Of a stretch of 13,968 bases of DNA, positions 6,185 through 13,968 are shown piece by piece. The translations under genes and the position numbers were made by a program. This DNA is from Acidobacteriaceae bacterium (GTDB lineage: Bacteria > Acidobacteriota > Terriglobia > Terriglobales > Acidobacteriaceae): NCBI GenBank assembly GCA_003133425.1, contig PKXI01000257.1, positions 41,286 through 55,253 of the forward strand, in the 5' to 3' direction. The notes under the pieces were generated by a model. It was not told the origin of the DNA, ran no database searches, and saw nothing but the letters and a program-made list of their open reading frames with translations. Each line of letters starts with the position of its first letter. Position 1 is the first letter of the stretch.

Positions 6185-9100
6185 ATGAAGTGCATAAGGA
6201 TGCAGTGGGTCGCATTGAGTTTGCTGCTGGGAGCGGTTATGCCGTTGACGGCGAGGGCTGCCGCGGGACCGGGGGCTTTGCGCGTTGACGACCTCGCGGC
6301 GCCACTGGGAATTGACGATCCGGCTCCGCACTTTTCATGGCAATTGAAGGATCCGGCGCGGGGAGCCAAGCAAACCGGGTATGAGGTGCTTGTAGCGTCG
6401 CGGGCTGAACTGCTGCAGCAGGGTCAGGCCGATGTGTGGGACAGCGGACGGATTGAGTCGAGCCAATCGTTGAATGTGCGCTATGGCGGGCCGGCTGTTT
6501 CGGCCAGCACCCGCTATTTCTGGTGCGTGAAGATTTGGGATGAAGAGGGCAAGGCTTATCCGGAGAGTGAGATCAACTGGTGGGAGACCGGCCTGCTGAA
6601 GCCTGCGGGCTGGAATGCGGATTGGATCGGTTATGAGACGCCGGAGGAGTCCGCGGTACGAAACGCTCCAGCTGTGTGGATCGCGAGCCCGGACGCGAGG
6701 GCTGTCGCAGGGGAAAAGAGCAAGGAGCAGCGATTTGCTTATCGGACGACAGTAACCCTCGCAAAGCCTGTGCACCGGGCTGTGCTCTACGCCACTGGGC
6801 AGGATACGGTTTCAGCCTGGATCGACGGCGCGCCGGTGCTGGAGGCCGGCAAGCTGCCGCCGTGGCAGCAAATGCCGTGGAAGAAGTTTGTGCGCGCGGA
6901 TGTGACTGAAAAACTGAGTCCGGGCGCCAACACCATTGCCATCGAGTCTGTGCACTATGTGGTCAATCCCAACGGAATGGCTACAGCCGACGCGCCGCCG
7001 ATGATTGCAACGCTGGTGGTGGAATATACGGATGGCAGTTGGGCGAGTTTTGCCAGCGCACCAAATTGGAAGGTTGCGGTCCATGCCCCGGCGGGCTGGG
7101 AGAAGAAGGGCTTCGACGACTCTGGATGGAAGGCTGCTGTGGTTTTTGCACCGGAGAAGGGCTCAACGGAAGATGCACTCGGGCACCCGTGGATTCCCGA
7201 CTCAGTGAAGGCGCTGCGGCACACTTTTGCGGTCAGCGCTCCGGTGAAGTCGGCGCGGCTGTATGCAACTGCGCTGGGTGCCTACGAGATTTTCATTAAC
7301 GGCAAGCGTGTGGGCGACGAAGTGCTGGCGCCGGGCTGGACTGATTATCGGCAGCAGGTAAAGTACCAGACCTATGACGTAACGGCGCAGATTGTAAGCG
7401 GCAACAACGCGATCGGTGCGCTGCTTGCGCCAGGGTGGTACGCGACACCGCTGGAGTGGTTCCAACAGCCAAACAACTACGGCGAAACACCGACGGCTCT
7501 GCGGGCCCAGTTGCGGATTGAGCACGCGGACGGAAGTGTGGAGTGGGTGGCGACGGACGCAGGTTGGTTGGCGGACACGTCGAACATTCTGCATTCTGAA
7601 ATTTACGACGGCGAAAGCCAGGATGCGCGGCTTGCGCAGCCGGGTTGGAACACGACAGCATTTGCAGCGAAGAACTGGAAGCCGGTCGCAATCATCCACC
7701 CTGCGCCGATTAAGGTTGAGGCGCAGGACTATGCGCCCATTCGTGTGGAGCGCCGGTTGCAGGCCAAGTCTGTGACGGAGCCGAAGCCTGGCGTATGGGT
7801 CTACGACTTCGGCCAGAACTTTTCCGGACTTGAACGGCTGAACGTCGAGGGACCTGCGGGGACGGATGTGCAATTGCGCTTTGCCGAAGTTCTGAACGCC
7901 GACGGAACGATTTATACCGACAACCTGCGCACGGCCAAGGCTACAGACCACTTCATCCTGAGTGGAAATGGCGCTGAAGAATTCACACCGCAGTTCACTT
8001 TCCACGGTTTCCGATACGCTGAGCTGACGGGGCTGCCAACTGGGCCGGGGAAGGATGCGCTCTCAGCGTACGTCATCCATACTGATGCGCCGTTCGCGGT
8101 GAAGCTCGAAACCGGCAGCGCGATGATTAACCAGCTTTGGAGCAACATTCTCTGGGGCCAGCGGTCGAACTTCGTTGGAATTCCAACGGACTGTCCGCAG
8201 CGCGATGAGAGGTTGGGTTGGATGGCGGACGCGCAGGTTTTCTGGCGCGCGGCCTCCTTCAATATGGACCTGGCCGCATTCACACGGCAGTTTGCGCAGG
8301 ATATGCGCGGCACGCAGATTGGGACGCCGTACTATGGGATCTTCGCGCCGGGTACTGTTCGGCCTTTCGCAGGTTCGGGCGCCGGGTGGAGCGATGCCGG
8401 AGTCGTAATTCCATGGACCTCGTGGCTGCAAACCAGTGACACAAGCGTCATTGAGCAGAATTGGGCGGCGATGGAGAACTATCTCAACGCCATCAATGCG
8501 GTGAATCCCGATGGGCTGTGGAGCCACGAGTCCGGCACTCCGTTTGGGGACTGGCTTTCGCCGGAAGGAAAGACGGATTTCACGCTGATTGCGACCGCCT
8601 ACTGGGCCTATGACGTAACGCTCATGCAGCAGATGGCTCACGCGACGGGGCGCGTGCAGGACGAAGAGAAATATGCGCAGTTGTTCGAGAAGATTCGGGC
8701 CGCATTCCAGAAGCAGTTTGTGCATGACGACGGTTTTGTGCCTGGAGCCGACAACACTGCGTCGCCCTTTGGCGTGATCAATAATCCGAATGCAAAAAGC
8801 AAGGGCGGCGATACGCAGACCGGTTACGTGCTGGCTCTGCACATGAATCTGCTGCCTGGCAACCTGCGCGCTGCCGCCGCGAAAAAACTGGTGGATAAAA
8901 TTGAGGCTAACAATGGGATGCTGGCCACGGGATTTCTGGGGACACCGTATCTGCTGGAGGAGTTGACCAAGGCCGGTCACTCCGATCTTGCGTTCAAGTT
9001 GCTGCTGAATACAAAGTACCCATCGTGGGGCTACATGGTGGATCACGGTGCAACGACCATGTGGGAACGATGGAACGGCGACCAGATGCGCGATGACCCG

Positions 9101-9499
9101 AGCATGAATTCATACAATCATTACGCATATGGCGCGGTGGCTGACTGGATCTATCGCTATGCAGCGGGGATTGGCGCCACGCACCTGGATGCGGGCTTCC
9201 ACACGATCATGCTGCATCCAGTGTTCGATGCGAGGTTGGGAAAACTTTCATTTGAGTACGACTCCGCCTATGGGCCGATTCACTCCGACTGGACGGTGAA
9301 GGGGCAGACTGCCGAGTGGCAGGTGACTATACCAGCGAATACCACGGGCTGGCTGGCTCTTACTGCGGACCAGGCCGCAAAGTACAAGCTTGATGGGGTT
9401 TCGATTACCGAGAGTAAGCTGGCGAAGGCAGCTACGCGATACGGGGGCAGCGGCTTTGAACTGGCGCCGGGCAGCTATAGCTTTGAGGTCGGGCTTTAG
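6185..9499 (+). CDS. Secreted GH78 alpha-L-rhamnosidase
   Basis: The 1104-aa enzyme should cleave terminal alpha-L-rhamnose from rhamnogalacturonan or other plant glycans. A Sec-type signal is visible (MKCIRMQWVALSLLLGAVM, with ARA before a cleavage near residue 25). Next come the typical N-terminal Ig-like segment (RVDDLAAPLGIDDPAPHFSW), two jelly-roll-like sandwiches with related patterns (about 181-258 and 343-440; the second is the canonical rhamnosidase N domain), the (alpha/alpha)6 catalytic barrel, and a C-terminal beta domain. DCPQRDERLGWMAD carries the conserved acidic residues D669, E675 (likely general acid) and D682; E961 in TMWERWNG is the likely base position. No strong Shine-Dalgarno precedes the ATG. 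rhaT follows on the same strand, linking hydrolysis to uptake. Exact substrate cannot be read from sequence. Confidence 0.95.
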   Translation: MKCIRMQWVALSLLLGAVMPLTARAAAGPGALRVDDLAAPLGIDDPAPHFSWQLKDPARGAKQTGYEVLVASRAELLQQGQADVWDSGRIESSQSLNVRYGGPAVSASTRYFWCVKIWDEEGKAYPESEINWWETGLLKPAGWNADWIGYETPEESAVRNAPAVWIASPDARAVAGEKSKEQRFAYRTTVTLAKPVHRAVLYATGQDTVSAWIDGAPVLEAGKLPPWQQMPWKKFVRADVTEKLSPGANTIAIESVHYVVNPNGMATADAPPMIATLVVEYTDGSWASFASAPNWKVAVHAPAGWEKKGFDDSGWKAAVVFAPEKGSTEDALGHPWIPDSVKALRHTFAVSAPVKSARLYATALGAYEIFINGKRVGDEVLAPGWTDYRQQVKYQTYDVTAQIVSGNNAIGALLAPGWYATPLEWFQQPNNYGETPTALRAQLRIEHADGSVEWVATDAGWLADTSNILHSEIYDGESQDARLAQPGWNTTAFAAKNWKPVAIIHPAPIKVEAQDYAPIRVERRLQAKSVTEPKPGVWVYDFGQNFSGLERLNVEGPAGTDVQLRFAEVLNADGTIYTDNLRTAKATDHFILSGNGAEEFTPQFTFHGFRYAELTGLPTGPGKDALSAYVIHTDAPFAVKLETGSAMINQLWSNILWGQRSNFVGIPTDCPQRDERLGWMADAQVFWRAASFNMDLAAFTRQFAQDMRGTQIGTPYYGIFAPGTVRPFAGSGAGWSDAGVVIPWTSWLQTSDTSVIEQNWAAMENYLNAINAVNPDGLWSHESGTPFGDWLSPEGKTDFTLIATAYWAYDVTLMQQMAHATGRVQDEEKYAQLFEKIRAAFQKQFVHDDGFVPGADNTASPFGVINNPNAKSKGGDTQTGYVLALHMNLLPGNLRAAAAKKLVDKIEANNGMLATGFLGTPYLLEELTKAGHSDLAFKLLLNTKYPSWGYMVDHGATTMWERWNGDQMRDDPSMNSYNHYAYGAVADWIYRYAAGIGATHLDAGFHTIMLHPVFDARLGKLSFEYDSAYGPIHSDWTVKGQTAEWQVTIPANTTGWLALTADQAAKYKLDGVSITESKLAKAATRYGGSGFELAPGSYSFEVGL

Positions 9500-9546
9500 G
9501 TCATCGACCGTGTAATTTCGTGCGTTGTGATTGAGTCCGGTGCTTT

Positions 9547-9578
9547 CCCAGGTCCCAAAATTGGGACCTGGGGCACCC
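9547..9578. repeat. Dispersed palindromic element, type A, copy 2
   Basis: cccaggtccc (9547-9556) pairs perfectly with gggacctggg (9563-9572) around a 6-nt loop aaaatt, and the element ends in tggggcaccc. Relative to 1469-1500 the loop-closing pair is exchanged on both sides, preserving pairing. Confidence 0.75.
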
Positions 9579-9606
9579 AGGCACGGTAATTTGGGGCTTG
9601 TGGCTT

Positions 9607-9647
9607 CCCACCCATTCGCGATGAGGCTGCGAATGGATGGGGCACCC
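9607..9647. repeat. Dispersed palindromic element, type B, copy 2
   Basis: ccattcgc (9612-9619) pairs with gcgaatgg (9629-9636) around a 9-nt loop, and tggggcaccc closes the element. It matches 1315-1355 except for one compensated stem pair and two loop bases. Confidence 0.75.
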
Positions 9648-9786
9648 AGAGTTGGTTCAACGGTGAGCGGTGAGAGACCTGCAAGAACCATTTGGATGCG
9701 TCTGTACAAAGTGATTGATTAACCGAGAGGCTTTGAATCTGCTGGCAGGCAGTGTGTGGAGTTTGCCTGCGGCGGGGAGAAATGGA

Positions 9787-9795
9787 GAAAGAATG
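9787..9795 (+). promoter_or_regulatory. Start region that decides the rhaT start
   Basis: ggag (9784-9787) stands five bases before the ATG at 9793-9795. From this ATG the protein is 344 aa, the same length as E. coli RhaT, and its first residues ([17 protein letters not shown]) align with the RhaT N-terminus, so the upstream TTG at 9715 is rejected. Confidence 0.7.
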
Positions 9796-10827
9796 CCGGT
9801 AATGATTCTGGTTGGTATCGGATGGCACATTCTTGGCGCGGCAATGGCCGCTTCGTTTTATGCACCCATTGGGAGGGTGCGGAACTGGTCGTGGGAAACC
9901 ACATGGGCCATCGCGGGCTTCTTCTCATGGATTTTGCTGCCGATCGGCGTGAGCCTGATCCTGCTACCGGATTTTGCCGGGTTCTACGGGTCCATGAGTC
10001 CGCACCTGCTATTGAAGGTGGCGTTATTCGGCGCGATGTGGGGCGTGGGCAACGTGAGTTATGGTCTGACGATGCGGCATCTGGGCATGTCTCTTGGCAT
10101 CGGCGTGGCCATTGGAGTCACGCTGGTGGTTGGCACATTGGTGCCGCCGCTTCTGCACGGCCAGTTCATGCTGTTGTTTGCCACCCGGAGCGGATTGCTC
10201 ACCATGGCAGGCGTTTTGGTGGCGCTGATTGGCGTGGCCATTGTTTCCTATGCCGGCCACCAAAAAGAAGAGCAACTGGGCAGCGAGGTGAAGGAATTCA
10301 ATGTGAAGCTGGGACTCCTTCTGGCCGTGATGTGCGGAATTTTCTCGTCGGGCATGTCGTTTGCTATTGATGCAGCCAGGCCGATGGAGGCCGCGGCGAA
10401 GGCGATAGGCGTGAATTCGCTTTATGCGGCACTGCCTAGCTATGTGATCATCATGGGCGGCGGAGCGGTGATCAATCTGAGTTATTGTTTCATTCGCCTG
10501 GCGGCGTTGAAACGGCTGTCGCTGCGAGCCGACCTTGGTCAGCCACGGCCGACGCTGATCAGGAATGCCGCTCTGGCCGCGACTGGCGGAATCATGTGGT
10601 ACCTGCAGTTCTTCTTCTATGCATGGGGCGCGGCCAATATTCCGCAACGTTTGTTCTATGTGAACTGGATGCTGCATATGAGCATTTACGTTCTCTGCGG
10701 CGGTTTGGTGGGTCTGGCACTGGGCGAATGGAAGGGCGTGGCGAGTAGACCCGTTCGGCTGCTGTGGGCCGGGGTGCTGGTGATTATTGCGGCCGCCAAC
10801 CTGGTGGGGCTTGGCATGGCGTCGTAG
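9793..10827 (+). CDS. rhaT: L-rhamnose/H+ symporter RhaT
   Basis: The 344-aa inner-membrane protein imports L-rhamnose with protons. It closely follows my recollection of E. coli Rha[129 protein letters not shown] and [19 protein letters not shown] all occur in order, giving about ten hydrophobic helices. The N- and C-terminal halves are both complete. The chosen ATG has ggag five bases upstream. It lies 293 bp after the GH78 rhamnosidase gene on the same strand, so the pair likely forms a release-and-uptake module for rhamnose. No rhamnose isomerase, kinase or aldolase gene and no RhaR/RhaS-type regulator is in the window. Confidence 0.96.
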   Translation: MPVMILVGIGWHILGAAMAASFYAPIGRVRNWSWETTWAIAGFFSWILLPIGVSLILLPDFAGFYGSMSPHLLLKVALFGAMWGVGNVSYGLTMRHLGMSLGIGVAIGVTLVVGTLVPPLLHGQFMLLFATRSGLLTMAGVLVALIGVAIVSYAGHQKEEQLGSEVKEFNVKLGLLLAVMCGIFSSGMSFAIDAARPMEAAAKAIGVNSLYAALPSYVIIMGGGAVINLSYCFIRLAALKRLSLRADLGQPRPTLIRNAALAATGGIMWYLQFFFYAWGAANIPQRLFYVNWMLHMSIYVLCGGLVGLALGEWKGVASRPVRLLWAGVLVIIAAANLVGLGMAS

Positions 10828-10873
10828 GAGCCTGACTCCGAAGTTCTTCGCGGAATCATTTGGCTTCTAACCT

Positions 10874-10960
10874 GGTGCCGGCACCCGAAATGCAGGTCCC
10901 ATTCGACTACGCTCAGGGCGGCCTTTCGACTCCGCTGAAAAGCGCTTCGCTCAGGATGAC
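10874..10960. repeat. Palindrome plus cgctcagg repeat cluster downstream of rhaT
   Basis: ggtgccggcacc (10874-10885) is a perfect 12-bp palindrome. It is followed by attcgactacgctcaggg (10901-10918), ttcgactccgctgaaaagcg and cttcgctcaggatgac (10945-10960), which share the cgactccgct/cgctcagg theme common in dispersed repeats of several bacterial groups. The surrounding gap (10828-11042) shows no gene. Confidence 0.5.
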
Positions 10961-11042
10961 TGCACGTAAATCTTATGAATCTCGATGTGTTGTATAGGTC
11001 GACACGGTCAAGGTCCTTCGTTCTGGCTTGCTGATCTGGCGC

Positions 11043-11675
11043 TTATGAAGGCAGCGGAAGAACTGCGTCAAGGCCTTGGGCGATCAGGTCGGTGCGCAGT
11101 TGCTCGACGGTTGTAAACAACAGGCCCATCAAACCCAATGCGTTAGCGGCGTCGATGTTCACCGCTCTGTCGTCGATAAAGAGCGTCTCCTCGGGCAGCG
11201 TGCCGAGCTGCTTTAGCACGTAGCGATAGATGGCGGGGTCTGGTTTGGCCATGAGAAGCTGATAGCTCCACACCAGAGCGTCGAATTGCGGGAGCCAGTC
11301 GAACTCGCGCTCCATGTTCGCGAGCACATTGTCGCCCATGTTCGAGAGGATGGCGGTGAGAAAGCCACGCTTCTTGAGCTGCTGTTGCCAGGCCAGCATG
11401 GCGTCGTTCTGCGTGGTCCACATGCGGGCATCCCAAAGGTTAAGTTCCTCGAGCTCAGACTTGCTGAGGTCGAGGCCAGCGTCGAGGGCGATCTTCTGCC
11501 AGAAGGCGAAGCCGGTGAGCTTGCCTTCGTCGTAGGCATGGCGATCGGCCCAGTAGAAACTCTCAAAACGGGCGGCAGAAAGCCCGGTGATGCGGAGCAG
11601 CTCGGCATAAGCTTTGGGGTCCTGCGGACCGGTCAATACCATTCCATAGTCGAAGACAACCGCGCGTAAACCCAA
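11043..11675 (-). CDS. HAD-superfamily hydrolase (subfamily IA-like)
   Basis: The 210-aa soluble protein is a probable small-molecule phosphatase. Motif I is VVFDYGMVLTG with the nucleophile D9; the second acidic position, normally D two residues later, is G11, as in the known DxG branch of HAD-IA proteins. Motif II is ILSNMGDN, motif III has the lysine in MAKPDPAIY, and motif IV is FIDDRAVNIDAA. A helical cap region lies between motifs I and II (about residues 16-85). The start is a TTG preceded by a purine-rich gggagggg, placing motif I at the very N-terminus as in relatives. It is divergent from the aminotransferase gene, 116 bp away, with no clear promoter. The substrate cannot be inferred. 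Confidence 0.9.
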   Translation of the reverse strand: MGLRAVVFDYGMVLTGPQDPKAYAELLRITGLSAARFESFYWADRHAYDEGKLTGFAFWQKIALDAGLDLSKSELEELNLWDARMWTTQNDAMLAWQQQLKKRGFLTAILSNMGDNVLANMEREFDWLPQFDALVWSYQLLMAKPDPAIYRYVLKQLGTLPEETLFIDDRAVNIDAANALGLMGLLFTTVEQLRTDLIAQGLDAVLPLPS

Positions 11676-11791
11676 TGCCCCTCCCTGTGGGCGCCCGTGT
11701 ATGGTGGAAAAAGGCCCTGAGAGTATTGTGCACGATTGAGCCTGTGCGGAATGGGACCATGCCAGGCGGTTGATGCGGGCTGGATTGAGTT

Positions 11792-12973
11792 ATGCGGTTT
11801 TCGCAAAGAACGAATTGGAACACGGAAGAGAGCGAGTTGGCGCGCGCACACCGGCTGCGCGTGGAGGCCGGTGTGCCCATCGCCGACCTGACAGCCTCAA
11901 ATCCTACGCGCTGTGGATTTCAATACGGCGATGAATTGCTTGAGGCACTCGCCGATCCGAAGGCGCTGGACTACGATCCGCAACCTATGGGCAGCAATGT
12001 TGCGCGCCAGGCGGTCTCAGATTACTATTCCTCGCTCGGTGTGGGTGTCGATTCCAGCCAGATTGTAATGACTACCAGCACCAGTGAGGCCTACAGCTTT
12101 CTTTTCCGGCTGCTCTGCGATCCGGGGTGCGAGATTCTGGCACCACAACCGGGTTATCCGCTCTTTGACTATCTCGCCCGCCTGGACGATGTAGTCGTGA
12201 AGCCCGTGCCGCTGGTCTACGACCAGGGTTGGCAGATTGAGCCTGAGGGTTTTCGCAGGGCGATTACGCCGGAGACGCGGGCCATTGTGCTGGTGCACCC
12301 GAACAACCCTACCGGCCATTTCACCAAGCCGTGGGAGGCACAGGAGATGGCGAGGATGTGCCGGGAGTTCAACCTGTCGCTGATTGTGGACGAGGTGTTT
12401 CTGGACTACGGAATTTCCGGCTCCGGCCAGAGCTTCGCCGGCGGGCTGGAAGGGGGTCCCGTATTTGTGGTCAGCGGGCTCAGCAAGATTGCAGGGTTGC
12501 CGCAGATGAAGGCGGCATGGATTGCGGCCACCGGGCCGGGGCAGACGGAGGCTCTGGAGCGGCTGGAAGTGATTGCCGATACCTTTCTCTCAATGAATGC
12601 ACCCGTGCAGTGCGCTTTGCCGGTGTGGCTTGAGGGACGGACGGCGATCCAGGCTCAGATAAGGGCGCGGGTGGCGGAGAATCTGGCTGAGTTGGATCGG
12701 CAACTTGTACAGCTCCCGGGCGTGCATCGGCTGGAAGTCGAAGGTGGTTGGTATGCAGTGCTTCGGATTCCGGCTCTTGCACCCGACGAGCAAACAGTTT
12801 TGGCATTGCTGGAGCGTGGGGTCTGGGTCCATCCCGGATACTTTTTCGGGATGGCAGAGTCTGGCTGGCTGGTCGTCAGCCTGCTGGGTCCAGTGCCTGA
12901 ATTCAGGGCTGGGGTAACCGCCCTGGTTAATTATCTGCAAACGACTCAGGGTAGTAATATGACTGAATTTTGA
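11792..12973 (+). CDS. PLP-dependent class I/II aminotransferase
   Basis: The 393-aa fold-type I enzyme transfers an amino group between an amino acid and a 2-oxo acid. Key PLP residues are visible: N172 in HPNNPTG, D200 in IVDEVFLDY and the Schiff-base lysine K232 in SGLSKIAGLPQMK, with spacing normal for aspartate/alanine-type aminotransferases. TSTSEAYSFLFRLL (about 94-107) provides the phosphate-binding turn region and PGYPLFDYL the substrate region. The N-terminus, RTNWNTEESELARAHR, is an intact helix, and the ATG at 11792 is the natural start, although only a weak gag lies before it. The C-terminal domain is complete. It is convergent with the MBL hydrolase gene, 70 bp apart. The amino acid specificity is not readable; alanine or aromatic substrates are both possible. 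Confidence 0.92.
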   Translation: MRFSQRTNWNTEESELARAHRLRVEAGVPIADLTASNPTRCGFQYGDELLEALADPKALDYDPQPMGSNVARQAVSDYYSSLGVGVDSSQIVMTTSTSEAYSFLFRLLCDPGCEILAPQPGYPLFDYLARLDDVVVKPVPLVYDQGWQIEPEGFRRAITPETRAIVLVHPNNPTGHFTKPWEAQEMARMCREFNLSLIVDEVFLDYGISGSGQSFAGGLEGGPVFVVSGLSKIAGLPQMKAAWIAATGPGQTEALERLEVIADTFLSMNAPVQCALPVWLEGRTAIQAQIRARVAENLAELDRQLVQLPGVHRLEVEGGWYAVLRIPALAPDEQTVLALLERGVWVHPGYFFGMAESGWLVVSLLGPVPEFRAGVTALVNYLQTTQGSNMTEF

Positions 12974-13043
12974 CTGCAAGTATCGCTTTAAATGATCGGT
13001 CTAAATAATTGAAACATATGAGAATGACTGTTTGTGATATGGC

Positions 13044-13676
13044 TCACATTGTGCGAAGGAACGGATTGCTCCTCTTTTCTTGACCAATGCTCGTGGCGGG
13101 ACCGTGGCCGGGCAGGACCTTGGTTTCATCCGGCAATTCAAGCAAGCGGGACTGAATCGAGTCGATGATCTGGTCAAAGTTGCCGCCTGGCAGATCGGTA
13201 CGGCCGATGCTGCCGGCAAAAAGAGTGTCGCCAGCAATGAGCAATTTGAGGGGCACAAAGTGGAGACAGACCGAACCTTGGGTGTGGCCCGGAGTGTGCA
13301 GCACCTTGGCGGAGTAGTGTTCCAGGCCAACGATGGCGCCGTCTACCAGGCCGCCGTCGGGTGCCGCGGTCTCGGGAGTGGGAACGCCGATCCACGCGGC
13401 CTGCGTCTCCATCAATTTGAGGAGCGGCAGGTCATTCTCGTTCAGAAAGATGGGGGCACCGGTAAGTTGCTTTAGCCAGAGCGCGCCGCCGACATGGTCG
13501 ATGTGGGCGTGGGTAATCAGAATCTGTTTGAGTTTCAGGCCCAGTTCGGTGAGGCGGCGGTGAATTCTGTCGACCTCGTCGCCGGGATCGATGACGATGG
13601 CCTCATGGGCTTCTTCGTCGCCCAACAGAGTGCAGTTGCATGCGAGTGGCCCGACGGGAAAGGACTCAAGGATCAT
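13044..13676 (-). CDS. MBL-fold metallo-hydrolase, GloC/YcbL-like (glyoxalase II type)
   Basis: The 210-aa cytoplasmic metalloenzyme has the beta-lactamase-fold zinc motif THAHIDHVGG (H56, H58, D60, H61), then H131 in HTPGHTQGS, bridging D150 in AGDTLFAGSIGR and H191 in LPGHGP, which is the complete two-metal ligand set. AGDTLFAGSIGRTDLPGG and the short length resemble the E. coli GloC (YcbL) branch, which hydrolyses thioesters such as S-lactoylglutathione; the actual thiol in this organism is unknown. The ATG at 13676 gives MILESFPVGPLACNC, the family N-terminus; a GTG 93 bases further upstream would add an unrelated low-complexity tail. No Shine-Dalgarno is visible, but TACAAT lies seven bases before ATG, suggesting a leaderless mRNA. 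It is convergent with the aminotransferase. Confidence 0.93.
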   Translation of the reverse strand: MILESFPVGPLACNCTLLGDEEAHEAIVIDPGDEVDRIHRRLTELGLKLKQILITHAHIDHVGGALWLKQLTGAPIFLNENDLPLLKLMETQAAWIGVPTPETAAPDGGLVDGAIVGLEHYSAKVLHTPGHTQGSVCLHFVPLKLLIAGDTLFAGSIGRTDLPGGNFDQIIDSIQSRLLELPDETKVLPGHGPATSIGQEKRSNPFLRTM

Positions 13677-13683
13677 GATTCTG

Positions 13684-13689
13684 ATTGTA
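13684..13689 (-). promoter_or_regulatory. -10-like TACAAT seven bases before the MBL hydrolase ATG
   Basis: On the minus strand TACAAT-N7-ATG matches five of six bases of the -10 consensus and puts the transcription start at the ATG. No ribosome binding site is present. A clear -35 is not seen. Confidence 0.4.
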
Positions 13690-13848
13690 GAACCGAGCCT
13701 GCCTGATCTGCTTTTTGGGGGGTCGGTGAGGCTGCCGCTTGTTGGTGGGTTGGGACGTTGACTTAACACCTGTCCCTCGCCAAAATGCAGTCGGCCTTCA
13801 TTTTCATTCTCTTACGACATGACACGTGTCTCGGGGACCAGCTCGCTC

Positions 13849-13968
13849 TTAACCTTTAGGACGTTGTGATTTCTCGGTCGGATAGAGTTTTGGCGACGCA
13901 CGGGTCCGATGCCGCGAGAGCCACCTCCAATACAACTTGAAACCCGCTCGGTGCCAGCGAACAACAGT
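13849..13968 (-). pseudogene. Remnant of an integrase-type (rve) transposase gene, runs off the window
   Basis: Read from the right edge, the minus strand encodes TVVRWHRAGFKLYWRWLSR, a motif characteristic of the linker before the catalytic core in IS481/IS3-like integrase transposases. After about residue 24 the frame departs from the expected GRP-type continuation and stops at 13849-13851, without the DDE core. The shifted frame reads DREITTS before its own stop, suggesting an indel. The 5' part lies beyond the window, so this is either the decayed 3' remains of a longer copy or a truncated fragment. Between it and the MBL gene (13690-13848) no gene is seen. Confidence 0.6.

Larger units (their letters stand above)
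9500..9792. other. 293-bp gap between the rhamnosidase gene and rhaT with two palindromic elements
   Basis: It holds type A (9547-9578) and type B (9607-9647) palindromes. The remainder up to the rhaT ribosome site shows no gene and no clear promoter. A frame opening with TTG at 9715 reads into rhaT but lacks a ribosome site and homology. Confidence 0.6.

Noticed and set aside
8063..9046. 327-codon minus-strand frame inside the rhamnosidase gene
   Set aside because: Antisense to the conserved catalytic domain, with arginine/histidine-rich composition typical of a shadow frame.
9715..9792. TTG-initiated 26-residue extension of RhaT
   Set aside because: No ribosome site, no membrane segment or homology; the ATG at 9793 has a ribosome site and gives the exact family length.
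13677..13769. GTG-initiated 31-residue extension of the MBL hydrolase
   Set aside because: The added residues are low-complexity, Pro/Ser-rich, and overlap the likely promoter; the family N-terminus begins at the ATG at 13676.

Overview
The window looks like a chromosomal segment of an Acidobacteriota bacterium, probably a plant-polymer-degrading member of the Terriglobia. This is inferred from GC-rich coding sequence, a type B (single cytochrome b) sdhCAB operon, a pectin/rhamnose gene set and many short dispersed palindromes ending in tggggcaccc. No rRNA or marker gene proves it.

Layout. 1-867 (+) is the 3' part of a GH28-like beta-helix pectin-type hydrolase. 868-1547 has no gene but holds degenerate 33-bp repeats and a cluster of palindromic elements. 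1548-5865 is a minus-strand block, in transcription order rdgB (ITPase), sdhC, sdhA, sdhB; a good sigma70-like promoter lies just upstream of sdhC, and the sdhC-sdhA and sdhA-sdhB spacers carry repeats and stem-loops. 5866-6184 is the divergent intergenic region. 6185-9499 (+) is a secreted 1104-aa GH78 alpha-L-rhamnosidase, followed after a repeat-bearing gap by rhaT (9793-10827), a 344-aa L-rhamnose/H+ symporter. After another repeat-rich gap come a minus-strand HAD hydrolase (11043-11675), a divergent PLP aminotransferase (11792-12973), a convergent GloC/YcbL-like metallo-beta-lactamase-fold hydrolase (13044-13676, minus), and at the right edge a degenerate integrase-type transposase remnant (13849-13968, minus).

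How the genes work together. The GH28-like enzyme and GH78 rhamnosidase would release sugars from pectin or rhamnogalacturonan outside the cytoplasm, and RhaT would import the L-rhamnose. SdhCAB is the respiratory complex II / TCA enzyme and RdgB is housekeeping nucleotide-pool sanitation. The remaining genes are general metabolism.

I see no clear undescribed multi-gene system (no CRISPR, phage, defence or secondary-metabolite locus). The most interesting signals are non-coding: two palindrome families, each present at two loci with compensatory base changes that preserve the stem; three stem-loops inside the sdhA-sdhB gap, one touching the sdhB ribosome binding site; three exactly 33-bp-spaced repeats after the GH28-like gene; and two genes (rdgB and the MBL hydrolase) with a -10-like box 6-7 nt before ATG and no Shine-Dalgarno, suggesting leaderless transcripts.
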